A stretch of DNA of 64,000 nucleotides from Aminiphilus circumscriptus DSM 16581 (GCF_000526375.1 NZ_JAFY01000005.1:372001-436000); one strand, 5' to 3'. Numbered from the stretch's first letter, positions 8,936-17,823 are shown. Numbers and translations: made by a program. Notes: generated from the sequence alone by a model not told the origin.

Positions 8936-9865
8936 CTAGAGAAGTCCTTCCTTTTCGAGGAAGTTCCGAGCCACTTTTTCCGCCTCCATGCCCTCGTCGA
9001 ACTGATAGTTCAGCTCCGCCATGGTAGCCTCGTCGATACGGCCGCTCACCTTTTCAATAATATCAAGCAACTGCGGATATTTCGCGAAGGTCTTCCGGTT
9101 GATCACGAAACAGGCACTGTAATCCGGGAAAAACCCCTTGTCATCCTCAAGGATCACCAGGTCGAGTTTTCGGATGCGCGAATCCGTGGAATAGGCGGCG
9201 ATGACATCAACCTCCCCGGCCTCGATGGCCTTGTACATGAGGGCATACTCCATGGGAAGCACTTCCTTGAAGGAAATTCCGTAGTGTTTGCTCCACCCGG
9301 GATAGGCATCATGACGCGTGTCGAAGTTCGAATCCCCGCCGAGACGCCACTGTTTCGCGAAGGCCGCGAGGTCCGACGCCTTCTTCAGATTGTACTTCTC
9401 CGCGGTCTCTCGGCGCACCGCCATGGCGTAGGTGTTGTTGAATCCGAGAGGTTTCGCCCAGCTCATGTCGTACCGTTTCTCGAATTCGCTCTTCACGAGA
9501 GCGTAGGCCTCGTCGCGCCCCAGGGGCGGCCCCTCGTAACGCAACAGACCGATCAGATGGGACCCGGTCCAGCAGGGATAGATGTCGATCTGGTTGCTCC
9601 GCATGGCCTCGTGGAGCACCGCCACACCCGCGAAGTCGGAATTGAAGTTCACCTTGAGCCCCGTGTGAGCCTCCACCAGAAGTTTCGCCATGTTGGCGAG
9701 GATGTTCGATTCGTTCCAAGGCTGTCCACCGATACTGATGGTTCCCTTGTAGTCCTTGGGTGTCTCGGCAAATGCCGGTACCGCCAGACTGCCGAGCAAG
9801 ACCCCAACAAGGAAAATTCCCATCACGCCGAAGCGCCACCACATCCGTCGGTTCTCACATCTCAT
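8936..9865 (-). CDS. OpuC/ProX-type ABC transporter substrate-binding protein
   Basis: Extracytoplasmic binding protein of the quaternary-amine uptake class. A signal peptide is clear (basic start, then a hydrophobic run ending at VPAFAE). The body has the OpuAC pattern: GGQPWNESNILANM near the mature N terminus, IDIYPCWTGSH and PLGFNNTYAMAVR in the middle, and IAAYSTDSRI near the C-terminal lobe hinge. ATG 9865 with GGAGAGGAG upstream is preferred over an open upstream extension; it overlaps the permease stop by 11 bases. Family ligands are betaines, choline, carnitine and, in some branches, amino-acid derivatives; the neighbouring catabolic genes suggest a nutrient rather than an osmolyte. 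Confidence 0.88.
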   Translation of the reverse strand: MRCENRRMWWRFGVMGIFLVGVLLGSLAVPAFAETPKDYKGTISIGGQPWNESNILANMAKLLVEAHTGLKVNFNSDFAGVAVLHEAMRSNQIDIYPCWTGSHLIGLLRYEGPPLGRDEAYALVKSEFEKRYDMSWAKPLGFNNTYAMAVRRETAEKYNLKKASDLAAFAKQWRLGGDSNFDTRHDAYPGWSKHYGISFKEVLPMEYALMYKAIEAGEVDVIAAYSTDSRIRKLDLVILEDDKGFFPDYSACFVINRKTFAKYPQLLDIIEKVSGRIDEATMAELNYQFDEGMEAEKVARNFLEKEGLL

Positions 9866-10601
9866 GCCGCACCATCTCCTCTCCTGGAACATCTTTTTCC
9901 TCACGGACGCTCTCCTCCGCCGCATACTTGCGCGCCAGCCGGAGCGCCCTCCTTCGAGGCTCGAAATGATTCTGGAGCATTTTCAGGCCCTGATCCGCCA
10001 GAAGGGCCAACACCGTCGCGGGCAGTGCCCCGGCGAGCACCACTTCCTGCCGCAAGGCACCGAGTCCCGCGAAAATCAACTTGCCGAGCCCCCCTCCACC
10101 GATGGCCGAAGCGAGGGTTGCCGTGCCGATGACCCATACCGTGGCAACCCGAATGCCCGCGATGATCACCGACCGGGCCAAAGGAAGCTGGACCTTGAGG
10201 AGAATCTGCGTCTCCGTCATGCCCATGCCCCGGGCCGCCTGAATCATGACGGGAGAGACGTTGCGCAGCCCCGTGTAGGTGTTCTGCAACACCGGAAGCA
10301 CCGCGTAGAGCACGAGAGCGCAGATGGCGTTGTCGTTCCCGATACCGAAGACGAAAATAAGAAACCCCAAGAGGGCCAGGCTTGGAATGGTCTGAAAGAC
10401 GTTCGCCACGCCGATGACCACCGAGGCCAGTTTCTCCCGCTTGGAGAGGTAAATCCCAAGGGGAATGCAGATGAGGAGGGTGATGCAAACGGCGATGCCG
10501 GAGATCATCACGTGCTGCCCCGTAAGGGCCAGGATGCGGGGCCAGTTCTCCGAGACATAGGTGACGAAGAGTTCCCAAAACGTCCGTTCAGGAGGAAACA
10601 T
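9855..10601 (-). CDS. OpuCB-type ABC transporter permease
   Basis: Membrane subunit of the OpuC-like importer. The 248 residues hold about six hydrophobic segments and the permease signature region around RGMGMTETQILLKVQLPLARSV, which contacts the ATPase (EAA-like loop). ATG 10601 has GAAAGGAGG upstream, and its first base overlaps the TGA of the ATPase gene (TGATG), so the two are translationally coupled. The N-terminal tail (TFWELFVTYVSENWPRIL) resembles OpuCB and OpuCD. Only one permease gene is present, so the channel is presumably a homodimer. Confidence 0.88.
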   Translation of the reverse strand: MFPPERTFWELFVTYVSENWPRILALTGQHVMISGIAVCITLLICIPLGIYLSKREKLASVVIGVANVFQTIPSLALLGFLIFVFGIGNDNAICALVLYAVLPVLQNTYTGLRNVSPVMIQAARGMGMTETQILLKVQLPLARSVIIAGIRVATVWVIGTATLASAIGGGGLGKLIFAGLGALRQEVVLAGALPATVLALLADQGLKMLQNHFEPRRRALRLARKYAAEESVREEKDVPGEEMVRHEM

Positions 10602-11734
10602 CAGGCACCCGCCTCCTTTCTGCTTCGAGAGAGCCTTCCGATGGCAAGCCTGGCCAGGCTTCCACTGGTGACGACACCCAGAAACACGTTCTCCCGGTTT
10701 ACCACGGGGATGGAGAGATCCATGTCGGCGAGCATCTCCGCCGCATCCCGTATGACCGCCTCCTCGAAAATGAGCTTTCGGTTTCGCCGCACCGCCTCCC
10801 GAAGGGTGCCCCCGTTCCGGAGCGTCCGTTTGAGCACCGGCAGATAGAGCATGCCCACCCAATTTCCCCTGGCATCCACCACCTGGGCGGTTTCCAGGCC
10901 ATCATCCTCCATGCGTTCCAAAACATCCCTGGGATCCTCTCCGGGAGCAACCCGAAGGAACGGATCATGAAGCAACGTCTCCAGCGAGGATTCGGGAGAG
11001 ATGGAGGCGAGACGATCCTCGCCGATGAAAGAGCGCACGAAGTCATTGGCGGGCGCATTCTGGATTTCCTCGGGAGATCCCATCTGCTCGATCTTTCCCT
11101 GGCGCATGAGCACCACACGGTCCGCCAGCTTCAGCGCCTCGTCCATGTCGTGGGTGACGAAGACGATGGTCTTCCGCAAGGATTTGTTCAGCTCCTTGAG
11201 TTCACTCTGGAGCACGTCCCGGGTAATCGGATCGAGAGCGCCGAAGGGTTCGTCCATGAGCACCACCGGAGGATCCGCCGCGAGGGCCCGCAGGACACCG
11301 ATGCGCTGCTTCTGCCCGCCGCTGAGCTGGTCGGGAAGACGGTGCCGAAACTTCGCCGGGTCCAGCCCCGCCAGGGCCAGCAGCTCGTCGACCCTGGCGT
11401 CGATGCGTCCGCTGTGCCATCCGAGCAGCCTGGGCACAATGCCGATGTTCTCCGCCACGGACATGTGGGGCCACAGGGCAATCTCCTGGATCACATAGCC
11501 GATGCCCCGACGAAGCTGCACCGGGTCCACCGAACGGATGTCCCGACCGTTGACGCGAATTCGTCCGGAAGTGCTTTCCTCGAGACGGTTTATCATCTTC
11601 AGACTGGTGGTCTTACCACAGCCGCTCGGGCCGATGAGCACCACGAATTCTCCCTCTCCGACCTCCAGATCCAGTTCCTTCACCGCCTCGGTGCCATCGG
11701 CGAAAACCTTGGAGACCGCCTCAAAAGTTACCAT
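10601..11734 (-). CDS. OpuCA/ProV-type ABC transporter ATPase with CBS pair
   Basis: Energises the importer. Walker A GPSGCGKTT (35-43), Q loop VIQEIALWPH, signature LSGGQKQR (137-144), Walker B VVLMDEPFGALD and the H loop THDMDEA are intact. After the nucleotide-binding domain come about 120 residues forming two CBS modules, as in OpuCA/OpuAA, where they sense ionic strength or cyclic-di-AMP. The ATG at 11734 follows GGGGGCAAGG; a GTG two codons upstream is an alternative. It starts 22 bp after the aminotransferase gene. CBS regulation is unexpected for a purely catabolic uptake system, so an osmotic role remains possible. Confidence 0.9.
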   Translation of the reverse strand: MVTFEAVSKVFADGTEAVKELDLEVGEGEFVVLIGPSGCGKTTSLKMINRLEESTSGRIRVNGRDIRSVDPVQLRRGIGYVIQEIALWPHMSVAENIGIVPRLLGWHSGRIDARVDELLALAGLDPAKFRHRLPDQLSGGQKQRIGVLRALAADPPVVLMDEPFGALDPITRDVLQSELKELNKSLRKTIVFVTHDMDEALKLADRVVLMRQGKIEQMGSPEEIQNAPANDFVRSFIGEDRLASISPESSLETLLHDPFLRVAPGEDPRDVLERMEDDGLETAQVVDARGNWVGMLYLPVLKRTLRNGGTLREAVRRNRKLIFEEAVIRDAAEMLADMDLSIPVVNRENVFLGVVTSGSLARLAIGRLSRSRKEAGA

Positions 11735-11756
11735 CCGCACCTTGCCCCCTTCTTCA

Positions 11757-12914
11757 TCAAAGCACCACGTTCCATTCCATGTTTTTCGTTGTACCGGAGC
11801 GTTCAGCAAGCGCGGGCACCGCTTCGTCGAAGGCCCGGAGAAAACGGTCCATCTCCTTCGTGGTCCCCACGGTGACGCGCAGCGCACCCGGAAATCCCCA
11901 TCCCGAACAGGGACGGACGATAACGCCTCGCAGAAGCAACTCCTTGGCGAGGGTTTCTCCGTCGTAGGGTGTGTCCGCAAAGACGAAATTCGCCCGGGAA
12001 GGCACCACGAAACACCCTCGATCCTCCAGTGCGCGCTCCAGCCGTTCCCGGTCGGCGAAAATACGCTGCCGCGCCGCCTCGAGCTCCGCTTTTCCGTGGC
12101 GCAGCAGCGCCACGGCTCCAGCCAGAGCAATTCTGTTGGCGTTAAAGGGCTCGCTCACCGTGTCGATGGCAGTGACAACGTCGGCGGAGGCCAGGGCATA
12201 CCCGAGCCGGGCTCCGGCAAGCCCGTAGTACTTGGAGAAGGTCCGTACGACGATAAGGTTCCGTTTCTCCCGAAGAAGCCGCACTCTGTCGGGAAGTTCT
12301 GCCGGCGGCGCGAACTCCGCATAGGCCTCGTCGAGGATCACCCAGGCCGTTTCCGGAAGACGATCCAGAAGACATTCAAAGGCCTTTCTGTCAAAGATGC
12401 TTCCGAGAGGGTTGTTCGGATTGGAAATCCACACCAGCTTCGTCTTCGCCGTCACGGCCTCGGCCATGGCATCGGGATCGACCCGCCAGTTCCGGACCGG
12501 CACTTCCACCACCCGGGCCCCCATAAGACGGGAAATTTCCTTGTACAGGCCGTAGGTGACCCCCGATCGGATCACCTCGTCTCCCTCGTCGAGAAAGCAC
12601 TTGCCGAGATTCTGGAGCATCCCCTCCGCGCCGTGGCTGACGGCCACCTGCGAGACATCCAACCCGTACAGCTCCGCGAGCAGCTCCTTGATCTCCGTGA
12701 ATGTCGCGTCCGGATAGCGGTGCACCCGCCGCAACTCCTCCGTCATGGCCCGCAGCGCCGTGGGAAACGGGGCGTAGGGGTTCTCGTTCGACCCCAGCTT
12801 GATCACATCGGTAAGCCCCAGTTCCCGTTCCACCTCGGCGATGGTCTTTCCCGGGACATATCCTTCCATGGCGATCACAGTCTTGCGCAATCCCTTCACG
12901 TCATGCAGCGCCAT
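11757..12914 (-). CDS. HisC-like class I/II aminotransferase
   Basis: PLP enzyme of the histidinol-phosphate aminotransferase group, 385 residues. The fold markers are all there: GSNENPYAPFP near the N terminus, the substrate and phosphate region HGAEGML, SNPNNPLGS, ILDEAYAEF (PLP aspartate) and FSKYYGLAGARLGY with the Schiff-base lysine at 228. No histidine-biosynthesis gene is adjacent; instead it lies 3 bp after a TPP-dependent decarboxylase gene and 22 bp before ABC transporter genes. This argues for transamination of an imported amino acid rather than histidine synthesis. HisC homologues are known to act on histidine, aromatic and other amino acids, so the call is by fold and context only. 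Confidence 0.85.
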   Translation of the reverse strand: MALHDVKGLRKTVIAMEGYVPGKTIAEVERELGLTDVIKLGSNENPYAPFPTALRAMTEELRRVHRYPDATFTEIKELLAELYGLDVSQVAVSHGAEGMLQNLGKCFLDEGDEVIRSGVTYGLYKEISRLMGARVVEVPVRNWRVDPDAMAEAVTAKTKLVWISNPNNPLGSIFDRKAFECLLDRLPETAWVILDEAYAEFAPPAELPDRVRLLREKRNLIVVRTFSKYYGLAGARLGYALASADVVTAIDTVSEPFNANRIALAGAVALLRHGKAELEAARQRIFADRERLERALEDRGCFVVPSRANFVFADTPYDGETLAKELLLRGVIVRPCSGWGFPGALRVTVGTTKEMDRFLRAFDEAVPALAERSGTTKNMEWNVVL

Positions 12915-12917
12915 ATC

Positions 12918-14585
12918 CTACACCTCCCTGCCGGCATCCACGCGGATAAGCGTGGGCATCTCCCGTCCCAGCGCAGCCGCGACCGCTTCAGCCAACTCCG
13001 CCCCGGACGAGACGGCAACCCCGGAAATGCCGTAGGATGCGGCCAAAAGCCTCAGATCCGGCCCGAGCAGATCCACCCCCAGATATTCCCCGGGATGCCG
13101 GGCCTCCTGGTTGCGTCGGATCTCTCCGTAACCGCCGTTGTCCCAGATCACCACGGGAAGGGAAAGTTTCTCCTGACAGGCCACGGCCAGCTCGGGCAGG
13201 GTAAACTGGAACCCTCCGTCTCCAGAGAAGACACAGACCGGGCGATCCAAAGCGGCGAGCTTCGCTCCCACCGCTGCCGGCAGAGCATAACCGAGCGTTC
13301 CGAACCCTACGGGGTGCAGGAAGGACCGGGGAGAGAAAACAGGAAATTCGCTGAGCGCCACATAGGCGGGACCCGTCATGTCCATGACGAGGAGCCCCTC
13401 GTCGGGGAGTCCCCGGCGAAGCCCCCGGAGCATGTCCAGCATGAAGGGAAGTGCCGTGCCCATGCGCGTTACCGCGGCGAGTTCGTTTTGGGAATTCTGG
13501 AGCAAGGTTTTGACCTCCTCCGACCGGGGAGGCCGAGAGACATGCAGGTCCGCGAGAAGGCGGCGCAGTACATCCCGGGCGTTCCCCTCAAGGGAAACGT
13601 GGGCGGGAAGGTTGCGAGAGAGCGCCGAAGGATCGGTATCGATGCGAATGAGATGCCCCTTCGGACGAAGCGGAGCCTCCCAGAGATCCGCGGGTGCCAG
13701 TTCCGTTCCGACAGCGAGAAGAACATCCGCCTCCTCGACGGCGTTGCGGACCGACGGAAAATGCAGACGTGTGCCAAGGGAAAGCGGGTGCTTTTCGGGG
13801 AGAAGACCCTTTCCGGCTGTTGTGGTGACCACGGGGGCGCCAAGACGTTCCGAGAGTGTTTCGATCTCCGGAGCTGCCGTCACGGAGCCGCCTCCGGCGA
13901 GGAGCATCGGGGTGGAAGCATTGCGAAGCAGGGAAATCACTGTGGCAAGATCGGTTTCGGAAGGGGGTGGGCCCAGTGGAACAAAGAGGTCCCGCACGCC
14001 CGGCGGCGCGGTTTTCGGATCGCGCCCCGAGGCGGTGAAACCGGGCCACGCAAAGGACGAAACATCGTCGATCTCCGTACCCAGCACATCCAAAGGGATC
14101 TCCAGATGGACCGGTCCGGGGCGCCCGGAAAGGGCGGTCCGCATCGCCTGCGCCACGGCGCAGGGAATCTCTTCCGCAGCATGGATGCGGCGACTTTCTT
14201 TGGCCACCGAGGCAACCATGATCGTGCTGTTCCGCAGCTCGTGGAGAAAACCGCTTTTTCCGGCGAGAAAGGCCCGTGGCACCTGACTGGAGATCACAAG
14301 CAGGGGAACGGCGTCGGCAAACGCCTGCCCCATGGGGGTGAGAATGTTCGTGAGCCCCGGTCCTGAAATGACGAGAGCGACACCAACCCTTCCAGTGGAA
14401 CGGGCATAGCCGTCGGCCATGAACCCGGCCCCCTGTTCGTGCCGGGCCGTGACGACCCGAAGAGCGCTTTGCAACAGCCCGTCGTAGATATGAAGCGTGT
14501 GCAGACCGGGAATGCCGAACACCGTATCAACACCGCACGTTTCGAGGCTTTGCACCACGAGATGTCCGGCGGATTGCTTTCTCAT
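12918..14585 (-). CDS. TPP-dependent 2-oxo acid decarboxylase (AruI/IlvB-like)
   Basis: Thiamine-diphosphate enzyme of 555 residues with the three standard domains. The N-terminal domain has GIPGLHTLHIYDGL and the catalytic glutamate in ARHEQGAG (Glu50); the cofactor domain has FSGDGGFQFTLPEL and WDNGGYGEI. The GIPGxHTLxxYxGL segment is more like 5-guanidino-2-oxopentanoate decarboxylase (AruI) than acetolactate synthase, and there is no IlvN subunit gene nearby. ATG 14585 has GGAGGAAGGAG upstream; the frame stays open to 14789 without a better start. It is the first gene of the operon and would convert the 2-oxo acid made by the adjacent aminotransferase to an aldehyde for the AOR. Confidence 0.82.
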   Translation of the reverse strand: MRKQSAGHLVVQSLETCGVDTVFGIPGLHTLHIYDGLLQSALRVVTARHEQGAGFMADGYARSTGRVGVALVISGPGLTNILTPMGQAFADAVPLLVISSQVPRAFLAGKSGFLHELRNSTIMVASVAKESRRIHAAEEIPCAVAQAMRTALSGRPGPVHLEIPLDVLGTEIDDVSSFAWPGFTASGRDPKTAPPGVRDLFVPLGPPPSETDLATVISLLRNASTPMLLAGGGSVTAAPEIETLSERLGAPVVTTTAGKGLLPEKHPLSLGTRLHFPSVRNAVEEADVLLAVGTELAPADLWEAPLRPKGHLIRIDTDPSALSRNLPAHVSLEGNARDVLRRLLADLHVSRPPRSEEVKTLLQNSQNELAAVTRMGTALPFMLDMLRGLRRGLPDEGLLVMDMTGPAYVALSEFPVFSPRSFLHPVGFGTLGYALPAAVGAKLAALDRPVCVFSGDGGFQFTLPELAVACQEKLSLPVVIWDNGGYGEIRRNQEARHPGEYLGVDLLGPDLRLLAASYGISGVAVSSGAELAEAVAAALGREMPTLIRVDAGREV

Positions 14586-14917
14586 GCCACCAACTCCTTC
14601 CTCCGTTCCACCTTCTTTTCGTTTTTTCCGTGTTCTTCGATCCATCGAGGCGGCAGCGCACAAAAAACCTTCTTTTCCCCCTCTGTCGGGAAAAGTCTCT
14701 GCGGCACCTATTTCTGCTTCTTCGTCTCCCACGATACTTCTGCGACGTGTCCGCCGGTTTCCTCGTTCGGAACGGGAACACCTCGGCACTTGAATGGAAC
14801 TGAATGAAAAGGGGAAACCGCGTACGGAGACCTCGCAAATTTACCATGCGACCACAGCACAATAAAATCACTTTTAGATAAGAGCACTGCAAAAAGAACT
14901 ATCTTCATTCGCAACGC
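14586..14917 (-). other. long 5' leader of the six-gene operon
   Basis: About 330 nt separate the predicted transcript start from the decarboxylase ATG. No convincing ORF with a ribosome site is seen. GGTTTCC and GGAAACC segments about 60 nt apart could pair, so a structured leader is possible. No known riboswitch consensus was recognised. Confidence 0.4.
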
Positions 14918-14923
14918 AAAGAT

Positions 14924-14952
14924 AGCATACCCAAATATGGATCAGATGTCAA
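14924..14952 (-). promoter_or_regulatory. sigma70-type promoter of the six-gene operon
   Basis: On the minus strand TTGACA (14947-14952), 17-bp spacer, TATGCT (14924-14929), inside an AT-rich stretch unlike the flanking coding DNA. It points toward the decarboxylase gene. Confidence 0.65.
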
Positions 14953-15001
14953 ACCGAATGGATTCATTCCATTCCAGAACGTGATGGAACTCCTCGAAAA
15001 A

Positions 15002-15035
15002 CAAAAAGCGGCACCCTCTCACAGGTGGTGCCGCT
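15002..15035 (-). terminator. rho-independent terminator of the HD-GYP gene
   Basis: AGCGGCACC (15007-15015) and GGTGCCGCT (15027-15035) form a 9-bp stem; read on the minus strand it is followed by TTTTTGT. It lies 130 bp after the HD-GYP stop. Confidence 0.8.
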
Positions 15036-15166
15036 CGAAAAGGAGGACACTTTCTTGAGTTCCTCCACCGCTCAGGTCAATGTTCCGGGCCCCCGATTCC
15101 GTTCCACCCCGAGACATTGTCCCTTTCAGAAATGCCGGCAAGACCTTCGAAGCGGTTCGGCATTCT

Positions 15167-17335
15167 TCAGACTTCCCTCTCGTCCCTGAAACGCTCGGCA
15201 ACCTCCTGAAATTCCTCCTCAAGGGCCACAAAGGCACGCACCACTGCCGGATCGAATTTCATTCCGCTCTGAGCACGAATGAAAGCCGATGCATCCGCGT
15301 GCGTCCAAGGCACCTTGTAGGGACGACGGCTCCGCAACGCATCATACACGTCCGCCAGGGCCACAATGCGCCCGTTCAACGGGATGACGGAGCCGGCAAG
15401 TCCTCGGGGATATCCGGTGCCGTCGTAGTTCTCGTGGTGGGAGAGCGCGATCTCCGCCGCCGTTTCGAGGCTCGAATGGCCGTGGAGAATGTTGTACCCT
15501 ATGGTCGTATGGGTTTTCATGATCTCGAACTCTTCGGGCGAGAGCTTCCGTGGCGCAAGGAGAATGCCGTCGGGAATGCCAACTTTGCCGATGTCGTGAA
15601 AAGGAGCGAACGTCTCCAGGTCCAGAAGTTCCTTCCCCATGAGTCCCAGATAGGCACCCACGATGCGGCAATAGGCGCTGACCCGCAGAAGGTGCGCCCC
15701 GGTCTCCATATCCCGAGCCTCGGCCGTTTCCGCAAGAGCCCTGTACAGGTCGAGCCGCGTGTTCCGCTCCTCCTCCACTCTCCGGGTAATGTCCATGGGT
15801 GTTCCGAGAAAGGCCGTCAATTCACCACGCTCATCCCGCACCGCGCTGATGTAAAGACGTACCCACAAAAGTGTTCCGTCTTTGCGGCGATTGACGATTT
15901 CTCCTTCCCACCGTCCCTTTTTCGGGTCGATGATACTCTCCCACATTTCGCCAAAAAGACGATCGTACTGCTCTTCCGTGTATCCCAGATCCTTATAGAC
16001 CTTTCGCCCAGGGTTGAGAATGCCCGGCGTTTTCCCCAGAGCTTCCTCCTGAGAATAGCCGTAGAGTTCCTCGAAGGCCCGGTTCACGTAGAGAATTCTG
16101 CCCGTCGTATCCGTGACGGTCATGCCGTGAATGGCACTCTGAAAAGCCCGGTGGAGGAGTTCCTTTTCCTGGCTGATCTTCCGGTATTCCGTGACATCCG
16201 TCACGTTCGCCATGCATGTCCCCTGCCGGGGGAAGGGGGAGAGCTTCACGTCATAGAAACGCCCCTTCCAGGCGATGTCGAAGCTCAGGACATCACCCGG
16301 AGCAAGGCTCCTTTCCAGAAGCTCCCTGTAGTCCGGCGGCAACAGATTCTCCAGACCCCGGAGATCCTCGAAACCGTGTTCTCCGAGCCATTTCCACGCG
16401 CTGGGATTGGCAAAGGAAATGCTCCCAGCGGCATCGATCTGAAAGACCACGTTAGGGTTCGCGAGTGGAAAGAGGGCCATGCGCTGCAATTCCTCGGCAA
16501 GACGATACTCCTCGGAGACGTTCCGCCCAAGGAAGGAGAAGCCTTCCAGCTTTCCCACCTCGGAAAAATGGGGGATCACGCTCCAATGCACGTGAAACTC
16601 CTTTCCCGCGGTGGTAATGTGGTGAAGTCGGAATGAGTCCGAAGCGGAACGTTCCCCGATGATGGTCCGAAGGCGTTCACGCAGGAAAACTTTTCTGGAA
16701 TCGTGAACGAAGTCCTCGAAAGTCCTCGCGCTTCCGTCGCTCACGACAATGCCAAAAAGGTGTTCCGCTGCGGGGTTGAGGAACGTGAACCGAAGCGCCG
16801 CATCGATCTCCACCAGAAGGTGCTCCGTTCTCTCCACGAGAGCGCGAAAACGGCTCTCGCTTTCTCTGGCCATGCGTTCCATACATTGCCATTCCGTCAT
16901 GTCCCTGAACTGTTCCATCACGGCGACGACCCGCCCATCCTCATCCAGAAGGGGCGAGGCGAAAATGAGACAGGGGATGTTTCCCCCCGTCCTGGTGGGA
17001 ACATCCATGCAAAATTCCAACGTCTCCTCCGCAGTGAAAGAGTGTTCCAAGGGACAATCGGGGCCGTTGCAGAAGGGGGCACGAAGGATCTCAAAGCAGG
17101 GTTTTCCCTCTACTTCATCCACAGCATAGCCGAAAATGCGGGAGAACATGCGGTTGGCCCGGAGAATGCGGCGGGTTCTTCCCAGAATCAGAATGCCCTC
17201 GGCGGAGGCATGAAAAAGCTGCTCCAGATTCCATCCGTTCTCTTCGGAGAGAATCCCTGCTTCTTCGGAAACACCACCTCGCGAGGAGCAGGCTGAACAG
17301 AATCGTTGCTCTTCTTCGTTTCCCGGGTCCAACAT
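15167..17335 (-). CDS. multi-PAS HD-GYP phosphodiesterase
   Basis: Likely cyclic-di-GMP hydrolase of 722 residues. Four PAS-like modules are read in order (about 30-155, 160-285, 290-395, 400-530); the first and last have classic features such as GILILGRTRRILRANRMF and GRILYVNRAFEELYGYS, and the last ends in a PAC segment (DGTLLWVRLYISAVRDERGE). The HD-GYP domain (about 545-720) has HLLRVS, FHDIGKVGIPD, and the HHENYDGTGYP GYP loop. No membrane segment is visible, so it is probably soluble. ATG 17335 follows GGCGGAGGAG. It is a single-gene unit with its own terminator. Confidence 0.9.
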   Translation of the reverse strand: MLDPGNEEEQRFCSACSSRGGVSEEAGILSEENGWNLEQLFHASAEGILILGRTRRILRANRMFSRIFGYAVDEVEGKPCFEILRAPFCNGPDCPLEHSFTAEETLEFCMDVPTRTGGNIPCLIFASPLLDEDGRVVAVMEQFRDMTEWQCMERMARESESRFRALVERTEHLLVEIDAALRFTFLNPAAEHLFGIVVSDGSARTFEDFVHDSRKVFLRERLRTIIGERSASDSFRLHHITTAGKEFHVHWSVIPHFSEVGKLEGFSFLGRNVSEEYRLAEELQRMALFPLANPNVVFQIDAAGSISFANPSAWKWLGEHGFEDLRGLENLLPPDYRELLERSLAPGDVLSFDIAWKGRFYDVKLSPFPRQGTCMANVTDVTEYRKISQEKELLHRAFQSAIHGMTVTDTTGRILYVNRAFEELYGYSQEEALGKTPGILNPGRKVYKDLGYTEEQYDRLFGEMWESIIDPKKGRWEGEIVNRRKDGTLLWVRLYISAVRDERGELTAFLGTPMDITRRVEEERNTRLDLYRALAETAEARDMETGAHLLRVSAYCRIVGAYLGLMGKELLDLETFAPFHDIGKVGIPDGILLAPRKLSPEEFEIMKTHTTIGYNILHGHSSLETAAEIALSHHENYDGTGYPRGLAGSVIPLNGRIVALADVYDALRSRRPYKVPWTHADASAFIRAQSGMKFDPAVVRAFVALEEEFQEVAERFRDEREV

Positions 17336-17601
17336 ACTCCTCCGCCTCCTTCTTTCTTTTGGCCAAACATGGTCGCAACACGTATGTTTCTCCTAGGATA
17401 CTCCATTCTTTCCGGAATAAAAACAAAAATTCCGCCCGCAAAACTACCGGTCCTCTTCCTCGGAAATGCTTCGAAGCCGTTTCCGAAACACTGATCAGGG
17501 CTTCGGACATGGCTTTGCGGAGAGTGCGATTTCGCGGAACACCTTCGTTCAAGGGAAGAGACGTTCCGGAAAGTACGACGGACGTCAGTTTTCCGGAGAC
17601 A
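17336..17601. other. intergenic stretch without a gene
   Basis: Upstream region of the HD-GYP gene. Besides its ribosome site, no reliable promoter or ORF was found; it contains AT-rich runs around 17400-17440. Confidence 0.4.
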
Positions 17602-17649
17602 CAAAAAACGCGGTGGAGAAAGGTGTTATCCACCCTGCTCCACCGCGTT
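17602..17649 (-). terminator. rho-independent terminator after the 42-codon gene
   Basis: AACGCGGTGGAG (17607-17618) pairs perfectly with CTCCACCGCGTT (17638-17649), 12 bp with a 19-nt loop; on the minus strand TTTTTTGT follows directly. Confidence 0.8.
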
Positions 17650-17694
17650 GTAACGAGAGACGTTCCAAGGGTGTAAAGATCCTGAAGGATCGCG

Positions 17695-17823
17695 TCAGCT
17701 TCTGACCGAACTCCTGCCCGCGGCAGCATCACGAATGAGTTTGACGAGTTCGTTCCGCTCCTCTTCAAGTCCCGTCATTTTCCGTTCCAAGTACATGATT
17801 TTCTCCGGATCCATACCGAACAT
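17695..17823 (-). CDS. small coiled-coil protein, 42 residues
   Basis: Not recognised. ATG 17823 has GGGAGGAATGG upstream, and the stop at 17695 is followed 46 bp later by a strong intrinsic terminator, so this looks like a complete short transcription unit. The product starts MFGMDPEKIMYLERK and continues with a heptad-like pattern of Leu/Val and charged residues (LEEERNELVKLI), i.e. one amphipathic helix, then a short basic/Ser tail. No cysteines and no signal peptide. It could be a regulator-binding or oligomerising peptide; function unknown. Confidence 0.6.
   Translation of the reverse strand: MFGMDPEKIMYLERKMTGLEEERNELVKLIRDAAAGRSSVRS

Noticed and set aside
6810-8939. 709-codon open frame on the plus strand
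   Set aside because: Antisense shadow of the AOR gene; no ribosome site or domain.
11757-12914. Histidine-biosynthesis role for the HisC-like gene
   Set aside because: No other his gene is adjacent and the operon context is transport and oxidation.
11502-14366. 954-codon open frame on the plus strand
   Set aside because: It runs antisense across the ATPase, aminotransferase and TPP enzyme genes and has no recognisable domain.
12918-14585. Acetolactate synthase (IlvB) for the TPP enzyme
   Set aside because: No small subunit gene is nearby and the GIPGLHTL segment fits 2-oxo acid decarboxylases of the AruI type better.
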